64,000 nt of DNA from Vibrio sp. YMD68 (GTDB lineage: Bacteria; Pseudomonadota; Gammaproteobacteria; Enterobacterales; Vibrionaceae), in contig NZ_CP124613.1 in assembly GCF_029958905.1 (NCBI RefSeq), positions 558,001-622,000 of the forward strand. The letters run 5' to 3'. Each line of letters begins with the position of its first letter. Position 1 is the stretch's first letter. A model generated the notes under the pieces. It did not search any database, was not told the origin of the DNA, and was given only the letters and a program-made list of their open reading frames with translations. Shown here piece after piece: positions 39,918 to 49,971 of this stretch. A program made the position numbers and the translations under genes.

Positions 39918-41051
39918 ATGTCTCAAGAATCATTGAATCAAGAACTGTTGAAGACCCCATTACACGCTTTACACGTTGAAGTAGGTGCAAAAATGGTCCC
40001 GTTCGCTGGGTACGACATGCCAGTGCAGTATCCACTTGGTGTTAAAAAAGAGCATCTTCACACTCGTGATGCAGCAGGCCTTTTTGATGTGTCACACATG
40101 GGGCAGTTGCGTCTACATGGTGAAGGTGCGGCAGCATTCTTAGAGTCATTGGTACCGGTTGACATCATTGATCTGCCAAAAGGTAACCAGCGCTACGCAT
40201 TCTTCACCAATGAGCAAGGTGGCATTATGGATGACCTTATGGTGGCCAACCTAGGCGATCATCTCTTTGTTGTCGTGAATGCCGCGTGTAAAGAACAAGA
40301 CATTACTCATCTTCAAGCGCATTTGCCTGACGGTGTGGAACTGGAAATTATCGACGACCGTGCGTTGTTGGCTTTACAAGGCCCGAAAGCGGTTACGGTA
40401 CTCTCACAGATTCAGCCTGCGGTTGCCGATATGGTCTTTATGGATGTGAGAACTCTCATTCTTGATGGCGTTGAATGCATAATCAGCCGCAGTGGTTACA
40501 CTGGCGAAGATGGGTATGAAATTTCGGTGCCTTCTGAGCACGCAGAAGCGTTAGCCCGTAAGTTAACCGAGTTTGAAGAAGTCGAATGGATCGGTTTAGG
40601 CGCTCGCGATTCATTGCGCTTAGAGTGTGGTCTTTGTTTATACGGTCATGATCTTGATGAAACAACAACGCCCGTGGAAGCCAGTCTGCTGTGGGGCATT
40701 CAAAAAGTTCGTCGTACCGACGGAGAACGTGCCGGTGGTTTCCCTGGAGCTGACATTATCTTAAGTCAGATCCAAACGAAAGAGGTGACACGCAAGCGTG
40801 TGGGTTTGATTGGTCAAACAAAAGCCCCGGTGCGCGAAGGCACGGAGCTTTTCGATGCAGAGGGTAATAAAATTGGCATTGTGACAAGCGGTACTGCTGG
40901 TCCTAATGCGGGCAAGCCGGTATCAATGGCCTATGTGAAAGCTGACCTTATGGCCGTGGGCACTGAGTTGTTTGCCGAAGTACGAGGCAAGAAGCTGCCA
41001 ATGACCGTCGAGAAAATGCCGTTTGTTCCCCAACGCTATTTCCGCGGATAG
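39918..41051 (+). CDS. gcvT: Aminomethyltransferase, T protein of the glycine cleavage system
   Basis: A 377-residue T protein; it transfers the methylene group from aminomethyl-lipoyl-GcvH to tetrahydrofolate and releases ammonia. Family motifs: [13 protein letters not shown] at the N-terminus, [31 protein letters not shown], and a C-terminal [13 protein letters not shown]. The start at 39918 follows CGGAGAAG. It is transcribed apart from glyA-gcvHP, on the other side of the regulator. Confidence 0.97.
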   Translation: MSQESLNQELLKTPLHALHVEVGAKMVPFAGYDMPVQYPLGVKKEHLHTRDAAGLFDVSHMGQLRLHGEGAAAFLESLVPVDIIDLPKGNQRYAFFTNEQGGIMDDLMVANLGDHLFVVVNAACKEQDITHLQAHLPDGVELEIIDDRALLALQGPKAVTVLSQIQPAVADMVFMDVRTLILDGVECIISRSGYTGEDGYEISVPSEHAEALARKLTEFEEVEWIGLGARDSLRLECGLCLYGHDLDETTTPVEASLLWGIQKVRRTDGERAGGFPGADIILSQIQTKEVTRKRVGLIGQTKAPVREGTELFDAEGNKIGIVTSGTAGPNAGKPVSMAYVKADLMAVGTELFAEVRGKKLPMTVEKMPFVPQRYFRG

Positions 41052-41080
41052 CCTATACTGAATAATAAGAATTGAATAGA

Positions 41081-41106
41081 AACCCTCATTTCGAGGGTTT
41101 TTTTAT
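41081..41106 (+). terminator. gcvT terminator
   Basis: AACCCTC-ATTTC-GAGGGTT followed by a T run, about 30 bp after the stop codon. Confidence 0.9.
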
Positions 41107-41202
41107 TCTTAGCACTTTTCTTTAAACAGAGTCATTTTCTTTATCAGTAGTACTTAGGTATTCTATTCCAAAAATCCATGTTCAGTTAAGAAGGATTGCT
41201 TA

Positions 41203-42225
41203 GTGGACAAAAATACGATTCGAATAGGCAGCTTAGTGTTGAGCTTTGCTTTTCTAAATGGGCACGCACTCGCCTCGGGCCTCAGTACGTATATTGTGAA
41301 TGGCAATAACGCCGATATATCCAATTATCCGAGTTTTGCCAGCCTCTTTTATGACAATGGATCGTCTTATGGCAACTATTGCGGGGCAACGGTCATCAAC
41401 TCTCAATATGTCTTGACTGCCGCACACTGCTTTTATGGCGACCGAGATGGCATGCTGAATTTTTACGTTGCCCATGGCCTTGAAGATGAGTCAGACTATC
41501 TATTGGGTTCGGTCGAAAAAGCGCGTGTCGAGAAATATTACTTCCCAGATAATTATTCGGATTCTGAGCGAGATTTGTGGGCCAACGACATCGCCGTTTT
41601 AAAGTTAGAAACGGCGTTGAATGTGAGTGACTATTCATCACTATTAAACACGAGCACCAATGGTTCGTATTCAGGTAGCGCGGTTGCAATAGGGCATGGG
41701 CAGATTTCTACCAATGTTTCTGGGGGAAATCGGCTTCTTGAAACCACCTTAACTCAAGTCAATAGTTCAACGTGCAGTGGTGGTTTGTCCGATAGCCAAA
41801 TCTGCTTTACCGGAGCATTGAACAGCGGTCTTAAAAACTCGACCTGTAAAGGGGATTCCGGCGGCCCCCTATATTGGGACAATGGTGGTGGTTATGTGCA
41901 AATTGGTATCACAAGTTTTGGCCCCGATACCTGTGGTGATCCAAACGTAAACTATACCGCTGCTTTCACTGAAGTGTATGATTATAGAAACTGGATTAAT
42001 GCGGTTATCAACGGGCTGGAAGAGCCTAAGTACTACGTTCAGACGACTAACAGTGTGCGAAGTTTAATTCAAAATTATGACCCAAGTGCACTTAATACAA
42101 CCGCAGGTGCATCGAGTGGCTCTAGTGGTGGTTCATTGGGTTGGTTCACTTTGCTCGTCATGCCTTTTTTGATGAGCGGTAGGCGTAAAGTTCTGCGTCA
42201 CGCAGTGAGCTCAAATATCACTTAA
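41203..42225 (+). CDS. Secreted trypsin-like serine protease with GlyGly-CTERM tail
   Basis: 340 residues; GTG start with AAGGA 9 bp upstream. Signal peptide to about residue 24. Trypsin fold with His in LTAAHC, Asp in NDIAVLKL and Ser in CKGDSGGP. A Ser/Gly-rich linker (about 300-318) leads to a C-terminal helix plus basic end (GSLGWFTLLVMPFLMSGRRK). This is the GlyGly-CTERM signal processed by rhombosortase for type II secretion substrates, as in Vibrio VesA/VesB-like proteases. Confidence 0.93.
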   Translation: MDKNTIRIGSLVLSFAFLNGHALASGLSTYIVNGNNADISNYPSFASLFYDNGSSYGNYCGATVINSQYVLTAAHCFYGDRDGMLNFYVAHGLEDESDYLLGSVEKARVEKYYFPDNYSDSERDLWANDIAVLKLETALNVSDYSSLLNTSTNGSYSGSAVAIGHGQISTNVSGGNRLLETTLTQVNSSTCSGGLSDSQICFTGALNSGLKNSTCKGDSGGPLYWDNGGGYVQIGITSFGPDTCGDPNVNYTAAFTEVYDYRNWINAVINGLEEPKYYVQTTNSVRSLIQNYDPSALNTTAGASSGSSGGSLGWFTLLVMPFLMSGRRKVLRHAVSSNIT

Positions 42226-42421
42226 CGATTTCAAACACTATTGAGACCAAGCACTATTTATCATTCCCCAACCATATTTAGTGGCCAAGGGAAGTTTAAG
42301 GTGCCGGTGGGCATCACTACGTTAATTATTGTTAATGTTTTAACAACCCAATCTTCATTTTAGGTTTGTCATAATCGATCCGTCCTTTCGGACACCCACG
42401 CGGTTTACCCCCTAAACCGTT

Positions 42422-42453
42422 ATGGCTCGCATTAGTCACGCGAGCCATTTTTA
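42422..42453 (+). terminator. Hairpin with T tract upstream of the response regulator
   Basis: ATGGCTCGC and GCGAGCCAT form a 9-bp stem around an 8-nt loop, followed by TTTTTAT. It lies about 200 bp after the protease gene and 65 bp before the response regulator. It could end the protease transcript, a small RNA, or a leader. Confidence 0.75.
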
Positions 42454-42518
42454 TATCTAGCGTTAAATGAATAGGATACTCACTAACACATTAATGAGGA
42501 GATGGATAAGGAGATGCA

Positions 42519-43193
42519 GTGAAGATACTCATTATTGAAGATGATCTAACCACCAGAGAATTCATTGCTAAAGGGCTAAAAGAACATGGGTATTCAGTTG
42601 ATGAAGCCGAAGATGGCCGTCAAGGATTGATGATGGCCCTAAGCAGTGAGTACCAATTAGTGGTACTTGATAGAATGTTGCCGTACTTAGATGGGATGAA
42701 AGTGCTGTCTGCGATTAAAGCAACACAAAAAGAGTTGCCAGTATTAATCCTAAGTGCAATGGACAGTGTTGAAGATCGCGTTGTTGGGCTTCAGGCTGGC
42801 AGTGATGATTATTTGATCAAGCCGTTTGCGCTAGCGGAGTTGATTGCCAGAGTCGATATTATTATTCACCGCACTCAAAGACAAATCCCGGTAGAAAACA
42901 GTCTTAGCTACGATTGTCTTAAGGTTGACCTTAAGGCCCACAGAGTGACCTGTAATGGTCAGGAGCTGACCTTGCAGCCGAAAGAGTTTCAACTATTGCA
43001 ATATTTTGTTGAGCATAGTGAACAAGTTGTCTCCAGAATGCGCTTGTTTGAGAGTATCTGGAGTTATCACTTTGATCCTAAGACAAATGTGATAGACGTT
43101 CATATGGCGAACCTCAGGCGTAAACTTGAAGGGGCAGAATGTCACGATCTTTTGCATACGGTAAGAGGGGCGGGTTATGTCCTTCGCCGATGA
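42519..43193 (+). CDS. OmpR-family response regulator
   Basis: A 224-residue regulator; GTG start with AAGGAG about 8 bp upstream. Receiver domain: acidic pocket IIEDD, phospho-acceptor Asp in VVLDRMLPYLDG (about residue 51), and Lys in YLIKPFAL (about 101). The winged-helix domain ends with DVHMANLRRKL and VRGAGYVLRR. It overlaps the histidine kinase gene by 17 bp, so they form one two-component system. The stimulus cannot be inferred; the neighbouring nagE-like gene faces the other way. Confidence 0.94.
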   Translation: MKILIIEDDLTTREFIAKGLKEHGYSVDEAEDGRQGLMMALSSEYQLVVLDRMLPYLDGMKVLSAIKATQKELPVLILSAMDSVEDRVVGLQAGSDDYLIKPFALAELIARVDIIIHRTQRQIPVENSLSYDCLKVDLKAHRVTCNGQELTLQPKEFQLLQYFVEHSEQVVSRMRLFESIWSYHFDPKTNVIDVHMANLRRKLEGAECHDLLHTVRGAGYVLRR

Positions 43194-44469
43194 TTATACG
43201 TTAACGCGATCATCGATATTCAAAACGTTAGTTGGGTTATTCCTTTTTATTGCCGTCGTCAATATGGTTGTGCTCCGACAGGTGTACATAGACTCAGACG
43301 AATTTCATCGTCTGCAGCTGACCAAACAGCTCAACGATGAAATTATGGAATTTCGATTTGTCGCGGCGCAGGGGAAAGGGGAAGTAGAACGGCTCTTACA
43401 GACCAAACAGACGACGAACACGCCATTTTATTTTCATTTGCAAGAGCAAGCCGACCGAGTGTACAGCGGTAATTTTTATCCCATCGTTACTCTACCTAAA
43501 AACCACAAGACGTTTATTCCAATTGGTGAAAGCCACCAAATAGAGATTGGCGTTGACCCAGAAACGGTAGAGGCGTTTCGGCAGTCACTCATCCCCATCG
43601 TGCTTTCCGGAATCATTCTTCCCATTGCGGTGATGCTCGTTGCTGCTCTTTTTTTCACTCTGGTTATTCAAAAGCGTATCGAGGTGATCAACAAGGCGAT
43701 GAATAGAGTGCTATGCGGTGAGCGAGGTGTGAAGATAGCGGTATCAGAACAAGATGATGAGTTTGATGTTATCGCTATCCATCTCAATTTTATGATTGAG
43801 CAAATGGCGCTCAATGAAGCTTCGCTTAAATCGTTGACCGTTGGTATGGCACACGACATGCGAACGCCAATGGCTCGCTTGAAATTAAGATTAGAAGATA
43901 TGTTGTCTCAAGCGGATATCAGCGATGATCACCAAAACCAATTGGCGATCTGTCACGACGAACTTGAACTGATCCTTTCCTCATTCAACAGTATGTTAGA
44001 AATAGCCAAGCTGAATAGTGGTCAACTCTCCATACAAACAGAGCTTGTCGACCTAGGAAAGATTGCACAAGACGCGTTGGAATTCATTTCTCCAGTCGCG
44101 GATCAAAAGCAGCTGACTTTGTGTTTTCGCGAGGACCAACATTGCTCAATCATGGGGGATCGTTCTTTACTGTTTCGTGCTGTGTTCAATCTCATTGAGA
44201 ACTCGGTGAAGTATACGCCAATCCATGGTGAGGTATCGGTGGTGATTGATCAATTTGGTGTTGTCGTCGTCGATTCTGGGATTGGGATTTCAGACGCCGA
44301 TAAACTGAACGTTTGCCGACCAATGTACCGTGCGGATAAGAGCAGGAGTGAGCAAGGTAACGGGTTGGGTTTGTCATTGGTTGATGCGGTCGTGAAAAGG
44401 CATCACGCAAAATTGATATTTCGGGATAACAACCCAGGGTTACGGGCGAGAATCTATGTTGATCATTAG
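43177..44469 (+). CDS. Sensor histidine kinase
   Basis: A 430-residue kinase. Two membrane helices (about 14-33 and 134-158) flank a periplasmic region of about 100 residues. HAMP follows, then HisKA with H in GMAHDMRTPMARL (about 228), then HATPase with NLIENSVKYT, DSGIGIS and GNGLGLSLV. Length and domain order are normal. It is coupled to the response regulator. Confidence 0.93.
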   Translation: MSFADDYTLTRSSIFKTLVGLFLFIAVVNMVVLRQVYIDSDEFHRLQLTKQLNDEIMEFRFVAAQGKGEVERLLQTKQTTNTPFYFHLQEQADRVYSGNFYPIVTLPKNHKTFIPIGESHQIEIGVDPETVEAFRQSLIPIVLSGIILPIAVMLVAALFFTLVIQKRIEVINKAMNRVLCGERGVKIAVSEQDDEFDVIAIHLNFMIEQMALNEASLKSLTVGMAHDMRTPMARLKLRLEDMLSQADISDDHQNQLAICHDELELILSSFNSMLEIAKLNSGQLSIQTELVDLGKIAQDALEFISPVADQKQLTLCFREDQHCSIMGDRSLLFRAVFNLIENSVKYTPIHGEVSVVIDQFGVVVVDSGIGISDADKLNVCRPMYRADKSRSEQGNGLGLSLVDAVVKRHHAKLIFRDNNPGLRARIYVDH

Positions 44470-44472
44470 ATG

Positions 44473-44512
44473 ACCCAATAAAAGCCAACGTATGAATCTG
44501 GCTCTTATTGGG
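44473..44512. terminator. Hairpin between the kinase and nagE-like genes
   Basis: CCCAATAAAAGCCA pairs with TGGCTCTTATTGGG (one mismatch) between convergent genes, without a long T tract. Confidence 0.5.
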
Positions 44513-44527
44513 GGTAAGCAGTCAATA

Positions 44528-46006
44528 TTATGCTTTTATGGGTGATTGTGGTGCAGGATCACTGGCAGGTATTAACTTCATGGCATGAGCGATCTGCTCT
44601 GCTTCGGTCCCCACGATCACTTGCAGGTTATTGCCACCGATTTTAACGACCCCAAGGGCACCAATCGCTTTGAGTGTTTTTTCGTCTGCGATTGAAACAT
44701 CATTTAACGTTAATCTTAGACGCGTGATACACGAATCAATGCTACTGATGTTAGCGTGTCCTCCCAGGGCTTCTAGATACTTGGCAGCTTTGATATCAGA
44801 AGAAACTGACTCTACACTCGCCACTTCCGCATCCTCTCGGCCAGGAGTTTTAAGATCAAACTTTAAAATGGCAAACCTGAATACGCAGTAGTAAAGGGTT
44901 GCGAAGCACAATCCTTGCAGAATCAACATATACGGTTTTACGGCAAGTGGAAGGTTAAATGAGAGTACAAAGTCGATAAGCCCACCACTGAAGGTAAACC
45001 CGGCTATCCATTGCATGCTCGCTGCAACATAGAGTGATAATGCAGTTAACAGTGCGTGGATAACGAAAAGAACAGGCGCGACAAACATAAATGCGAATTC
45101 AATGGGTTCAGTGACGCCTGTTAGGATTGCCGTAAAGGCAGAAGCACCAAGAATACCGCCGACTTTATTTTTGTTTTCAGGTTTTGCACAGTGATACATG
45201 GCCAAACAGGCAGCAGGTAACCCATACCCCATAACTGGGAAGAAGCCACCTTGGTAGATACCGGTAATTCCCAGTTCTCCGGTGCCTGACCAGAACTTCG
45301 AGATATCGTTAATGCCCACAAGGTCAAAAATAAACACTTGGTTAAGTGCGTGATGAAGCCCAACAGGGATCAATAATCGGTTGAAGAAGCCATATAAGCC
45401 AGCGCCTGTCGCGCCAAGTTCGGAAATAGCGATACCGAAGTTGACTAACGATCCATAAACAACAGGCCAAATGTAAACCATAACCAGGCTAAGTGTAATG
45501 GCGGCAAGTGAGGTCACAATGGGGACAAAGCGTCGCCCACCAAAAAAGCCCAATACCGCGGGTAGCTGAATGGTGTGAAAGCGATTGTAAAGTGTGGCGG
45601 CAATGATACCCATCATAATCCCGGTGAATGCACTGACGGCAGCGCCAGAGGCGATAACCTGGGCTTTGCTCATTTGGTCTACGGGTACGCCTGTGATCTG
45701 GGAAATAACGTTGATGTTGCCGACGATCATTTCGATGATGAGTAGCCCTAGCAGCCCAGATAGCGCCGCAGCACCATTGTTGTCTTTGGCCAAGCCGTAT
45801 GCAACTCCCACTGCAAATAACCAAGCTTGATTGTCCATAATGCCTTTACCGCCATAAACCAATATGGTGGCTAATGCGCTGTTGGCTCCCCAACCCGCAG
45901 GGTCAATGGCATAACCTAAACCGAGCATCAAGCCCCCGGCGGGCAGTACGGCAATAGGCACCATGAGTGCTTTACCGATCTTCTGTAAATATCCTAGTAT
46001 GTTCAC
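44528..46006 (-). CDS. nagE: PTS EIICB, N-acetylglucosamine-type
   Basis: A 492-residue membrane permease of the glucose/GlcNAc PTS family. The EIIC domain starts MNILGYLQKIGKALMVPIAV and contains GLHHALNQVFIFDLVG and GVTEPIEFAFMF. A C-terminal EIIB domain follows, with the phospho-Cys in SSIDSCITRLRLTL (about residue 420). There is no EIIA domain, so phosphate must come from a separate EIIA. The sequence resembles NagE more than PtsG, but the sugar is inferred. An 8-6-8 inverted repeat lies about 70 bp upstream. Confidence 0.87.
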   Translation of the reverse strand: MNILGYLQKIGKALMVPIAVLPAGGLMLGLGYAIDPAGWGANSALATILVYGGKGIMDNQAWLFAVGVAYGLAKDNNGAAALSGLLGLLIIEMIVGNINVISQITGVPVDQMSKAQVIASGAAVSAFTGIMMGIIAATLYNRFHTIQLPAVLGFFGGRRFVPIVTSLAAITLSLVMVYIWPVVYGSLVNFGIAISELGATGAGLYGFFNRLLIPVGLHHALNQVFIFDLVGINDISKFWSGTGELGITGIYQGGFFPVMGYGLPAACLAMYHCAKPENKNKVGGILGASAFTAILTGVTEPIEFAFMFVAPVLFVIHALLTALSLYVAASMQWIAGFTFSGGLIDFVLSFNLPLAVKPYMLILQGLCFATLYYCVFRFAILKFDLKTPGREDAEVASVESVSSDIKAAKYLEALGGHANISSIDSCITRLRLTLNDVSIADEKTLKAIGALGVVKIGGNNLQVIVGTEAEQIAHAMKLIPASDPAPQSPIKA

Positions 46007-46075
46007 CTTAACATCCTCTTTATAGTGGTTAACTTGAGTAGGGTAAGTGACAAAGGATTAAGGAGGCGTTTTGTA

Positions 46076-46097
46076 TTCATTAATTATTCTTAATGAA
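46076..46097. promoter_or_regulatory. Inverted repeat upstream of the nagE-like gene
   Basis: TTCATTAA-6 nt-TTAATGAA, 70-90 bp before the nagE-like start and about 100 bp before yddG, which diverge here. A possible regulator site; it does not match the NagC consensus. Confidence 0.45.
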
Positions 46098-46199
46098 GCA
46101 TCACTCAGGCAAAACCATTTTGCTAATTGGCTTTGAACATCCGGCAATTATGGTATTGTGCCTGCATTAAGAGCGCTTAAATTGAAGTGAAAATACCCA

Positions 46200-47078
46200 A
46201 TGAATCATAAATATACATTGTCTGGTGTTGCCGCAATATTGCTGTGGAGTGGTTTGATTGGATTGGCCCGAACCGTCACGGAGCATTTTGGTCCTATTGG
46301 TGGCGCTGCGCTTATCTATACGATCGCATCAGCATTTTTAATACTCACAATGGGCCTTCCCAAAATTGGGCAGTTTTCCCGGCGTTACCTATTTGTCGGC
46401 TCGGTTCTGTTTGTCAGTTATGAAATCTGTTTAGCGTTAGCGTTAGGCATGGCCAACGATCGTCACCAAGCACTTGAAATGGCAGTAATCAATTATCTTT
46501 GGCCTGCTTTGACCGTATTACTTGCGGTGGTTGTCAGCAAAAAACCAACTCATCGTTTGGTTTATCCTGGGATTTTTATGGCGCTGTTTGGTGTTGTTTG
46601 GGCGGTGATTGGTGATGGGGAGTTAACGGTCGCTCAGCTGGTTTCGAATGTCGCAACCAATCCAGCAACGTACAGTATGGCGTTTGTTGGTGCGTTTATT
46701 TGGGCGATTTATTGTAATGTGACAAAACGGTTAGCCAACGGGCAAAATGCCATTGTTCTTTTCTTCATTTTGACCGCAGTGACGTTATGGGTTAAATATT
46801 TTGTGAGCGATGAGCAAGGCATGACTTTTGGTGTTGCACCTACATTATATCTGCTTCTTACGGGTGTGGTGATGGGGGGCGGTTATGCATTGTGGAACGT
46901 TGCGATCATCAAAGGCAACATGGTGTTACTCGCTTCACTGTCTTACTTTACCCCCGTTCTGGCAACATTAATTTCATCTTATATATTAAGTGTCAGTTTA
47001 ACTTCAGCCTTTTGGCAAGGCGTTGCGATGGTGACGGGCGGCTCTTTGATCTGTTGGTGGTTTACGCGAGATCAATAA
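46200..47078 (+). CDS. yddG: YddG-like aromatic amino acid exporter (DMT family)
   Basis: A 292-residue EamA/DMT transporter with about ten membrane helices. The start (KYTLSGVAAILLWSGLIGLAR) and MAVINYLWPALTVL are typical of YddG, which exports aromatic amino acids and some drugs across the inner membrane. Length is normal. It is divergent from nagE and convergent with the CDF gene. Confidence 0.88.
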   Translation: MNHKYTLSGVAAILLWSGLIGLARTVTEHFGPIGGAALIYTIASAFLILTMGLPKIGQFSRRYLFVGSVLFVSYEICLALALGMANDRHQALEMAVINYLWPALTVLLAVVVSKKPTHRLVYPGIFMALFGVVWAVIGDGELTVAQLVSNVATNPATYSMAFVGAFIWAIYCNVTKRLANGQNAIVLFFILTAVTLWVKYFVSDEQGMTFGVAPTLYLLLTGVVMGGGYALWNVAIIKGNMVLLASLSYFTPVLATLISSYILSVSLTSAFWQGVAMVTGGSLICWWFTRDQ

Positions 47079-47193
47079 AGCAATTATCGGCGTTGTATTC
47101 TCATTGTCGGTAGCCGGTAGCCCTTAGCCGATAGTCGATTGTCACGAAACTCATCGACTTCGCGCTAACCGATACAGGTTTTGCCCTTTGAAT

Positions 47194-48093
47194 TTAACTG
47201 GCGAGATTCATGGTAAGTTGAAGATCCAAGGGTAATTTAGACAAACGTTTGGTTAACGCTTTTCGAGTTTTTTCCAGTTCACTCGTTTTGATTTGTGCGC
47301 TGTTTGAATGAATATCAACGCTCACACGAAGTTCATTGCCCACTTTGGTTACTGCCGTCAGCTCAATACCTAAGTCTTGCTTCATTTCATTATCGACAGC
47401 GATGACGTCGTTATCCACGGTTGCACAAAGTTCTTTATTCGGTGCCATGGTAAGAAGCTCTTTCATCGCCCCTTTCAACATATCAACGGGCACTTTAATG
47501 AAATAAAACGACATCAGTAGCATCATCATAGGGTCGGCGTATACCGCGTAATGAGACAACTGAGTCAGTGTTATCAACCATGCAGCAACAAAGCCTAATG
47601 TCACCGCGACACTCAACAAGGTATCCATTTGCCACTGTTTCGACTCTGCTTCTATTAGCCCAGAAGAAAAGCGTTTGCTTTTGTTGGCGATATACCACCA
47701 CGCATAGCCACAACCAATCACGTTAACGACACCAAACGCGGTGGCAATAGACACATCCACTTCTCGCCCTCCATTGAACATGGACACTCCTGCTGAGTAG
47801 AGTGAATAGCCGACGATGACAAGAATAGTGATGGCTTTAATGGATATAACAAGAGGCTCAATGATCGCTTTACCAAGAGGAAAAGTGCCTTCAGAAGGGG
47901 TCTGAATATAGCGAGAAGCGCCTAGTGACAATAAAGTTAACAGCAAACTAACGAGGGAATAAACACCATCAAACATGATGACTAAAGAGCCGACAAACCA
48001 ACCAAGTGTTAGCCCCCCAGTAGCAAATCCAAGTGCTAAAAGGGCTGAGAAGCTAAGAACTCGTTTTTCGTTCTGGTTTGTTTGGGCGCACAT
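47194..48093 (-). CDS. Cation diffusion facilitator family transporter
   Basis: 299 residues, about six membrane helices, with Asp at the CDF metal site in TM2 (MFDGVYSLVSLL) and TM5 (YADPMMMLL). TM2 and TM5 lack the His of the ZitB-type HxxxD motif, so the substrate may be other than Zn. The C-terminal domain (about 205-299) is the soluble dimerising part. Inferred role: divalent metal export at the inner membrane. Confidence 0.88.
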   Translation of the reverse strand: MCAQTNQNEKRVLSFSALLALGFATGGLTLGWFVGSLVIMFDGVYSLVSLLLTLLSLGASRYIQTPSEGTFPLGKAIIEPLVISIKAITILVIVGYSLYSAGVSMFNGGREVDVSIATAFGVVNVIGCGYAWWYIANKSKRFSSGLIEAESKQWQMDTLLSVAVTLGFVAAWLITLTQLSHYAVYADPMMMLLMSFYFIKVPVDMLKGAMKELLTMAPNKELCATVDNDVIAVDNEMKQDLGIELTAVTKVGNELRVSVDIHSNSAQIKTSELEKTRKALTKRLSKLPLDLQLTMNLAS

Positions 48094-48319
48094 ACATTAT
48101 TACTCGTTATAAACACCTCTTTATTCTTGGCTTAGGGTAAAATTATAGCAATGTTTAAAAACATCCTAAAAGGTCAATCAACCTGAAAGAATAGTAATAT
48201 TCTTATTAATCAATTGGTTGGGATGATAATCTTGCGTCAATTATATTGTCGGTGGCTGATTTATCATCAGAAAGTGAGTGATAAATAAGAAGCTACCGCC
48301 ATAAAGAGCCACTTAATAC

Positions 48320-49225
48320 TTAAAAATCAAATAAGTAGTCACTGAGCTTGTCTGCGAGCCACACCATACCGGGGTGCTCAGTCATCCCTGCGGCGGTGAA
48401 CATACAATAATCTTCTTGTGTTAGACCATAAGTGTGCTTAATCACCGCCAATTCTTGTTGGCGTAAGTGGTGGCGAATCAGAGGCTCAGGAAGCACTCCC
48501 CACGCGTTCTCTGTTAAAATCGTCGCGAGCATGAAATCAAAACTAGAGAAGCCAATGTGTCGGAGAGAAAACGGTTGAAGTTCAGGGTTGTCTTTTTCGT
48601 TCAAATAAACCATGACAGCTTGCATTGAATCTCTTAGTACATCATCTGAAACCCGGCTTAGCTTACTTAGAGCGTGATCTCGCTTACATACCGACATCAT
48701 TCGTATCTTGCCAAGAGGTTGGTAGGTAATGCGAGGGTCATCTGCTCGTTCATAATCGACACCAAATGCGAAATCCACTTGTCGAGTTTCGACCAGGTTG
48801 GATAAATCACCACTTGAGGCCAAGACAATATTAATCGACGTGGCGGGGAACTGCTTATTCATGGAGTGCGCAAGATCTTGCCATAGATCATCGGGCAAAG
48901 AATCGTCACGTGCTATCCACACTTCCGCATTGAATTCACCAGAGGCTTGAACGCAGGTTTGCTTAATTCGTGAAGCCGTCACAATTAAATTTTCACAATC
49001 TTTGTAAATCGCTTTTCCAGCTTCAGAAAGGGTGACGTGGTTACCGCTGCGAATAAAGAGCTCAGTTGCCAGCTCTTTTTCGAGCGCTTTAATCGACATA
49101 CTGAGTTTTGTGCGGTTGCATTCAAGTTGTCTCGCCGCTTCTGAAACAGAACCAACATCGGCGACACGACAAAAAGCTTCAATTTGAGATAAGTTCATTT
49201 GCTGTACAATCGGGATCGAGTCCAT
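48320..49225 (-). CDS. LysR-family transcriptional regulator
   Basis: 301 residues: an N-terminal winged HTH (LSQIEAFCRVADVGSVSEAA, about 10-70) and a substrate-binding domain (about 95-300). The start may be the internal ATG of MNLSQIEAF. It is divergent from the methyltransferase gene with about 107 bp between, a typical LysR-target arrangement. Confidence 0.92.
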   Translation of the reverse strand: MDSIPIVQQMNLSQIEAFCRVADVGSVSEAARQLECNRTKLSMSIKALEKELATELFIRSGNHVTLSEAGKAIYKDCENLIVTASRIKQTCVQASGEFNAEVWIARDDSLPDDLWQDLAHSMNKQFPATSINIVLASSGDLSNLVETRQVDFAFGVDYERADDPRITYQPLGKIRMMSVCKRDHALSKLSRVSDDVLRDSMQAVMVYLNEKDNPELQPFSLRHIGFSSFDFMLATILTENAWGVLPEPLIRHHLRQQELAVIKHTYGLTQEDYCMFTAAGMTEHPGMVWLADKLSDYLFDF

Positions 49226-49332
49226 AAATCATATACAAATATTGTGAAATTGTCTGTCTAAGAGATACCTTCGTGCTTCATTTTGGTTTACTCTTGAGCC
49301 TATTGCCAAATGAAAGATGATACAGGGAGATC

Positions 49333-49917
49333 ATGATGGCGAACGAATGGGACAAATACGCGAAAACTTGGGAAAACGAACAAGCGACTTCTGAGTTTGC
49401 CTCTCACGTATTTGAACAGTTAACTCAATTGACGAACCTTAAAGGCAAGCATGTCCTTGATTTTGGATGTGGAACAGGCCTTCTTAGTCATAAAATGTCA
49501 TCCATTGCCAAAGATATCGTTGCTCTTGACTCCTCCGAAGCGATGATCGAACAACTGGATATGAAAGAGCTCGTTAATGTCGAGCCTGTCGTTGATGAGC
49601 TTACCCGAGGTCTTGTCGCGCAGCACCCTGCGTTTCGTAATCAGTTCGATGTTGTTGTCGCCTCATCGGTGTGTGGTTTTTTACCAAGCTTTTCTGAAAC
49701 AGCCGATGTTATTTATTCGATTTTAGACAGTGAAGGTATCTTTGTTCACTGGGATTGGCTGACAGAACAAGATGAAGATTATGGTCTAACCCACACCAAA
49801 GTAGAGCAAGTGCTAACCAGCGTTGGGTTTGACAGTGTCACAGTTTCTAAAGCATTCGAGATAAAAACTGAGCACGGAGTACAATCTGTCGTTATGGGTG
49901 TTGGGCAGAAAAAATAG
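49333..49917 (+). CDS. Class I SAM-dependent methyltransferase
   Basis: 194 residues. SAM-binding motif I is HVLDFGCGTGLLS (about 40-52), with an acidic motif II in DIVALDSSEAM. It is small, so probably acts on a small molecule. GGGAG precedes the ATG. It is divergent from the LysR gene; the substrate is unknown. Confidence 0.88.
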   Translation: MMANEWDKYAKTWENEQATSEFASHVFEQLTQLTNLKGKHVLDFGCGTGLLSHKMSSIAKDIVALDSSEAMIEQLDMKELVNVEPVVDELTRGLVAQHPAFRNQFDVVVASSVCGFLPSFSETADVIYSILDSEGIFVHWDWLTEQDEDYGLTHTKVEQVLTSVGFDSVTVSKAFEIKTEHGVQSVVMGVGQKK

Positions 49918-49971
49918 CCAATTCAATGATGAACCGGCTAAAAAGATGGCATTGTAAAGCGAAACACGTTG

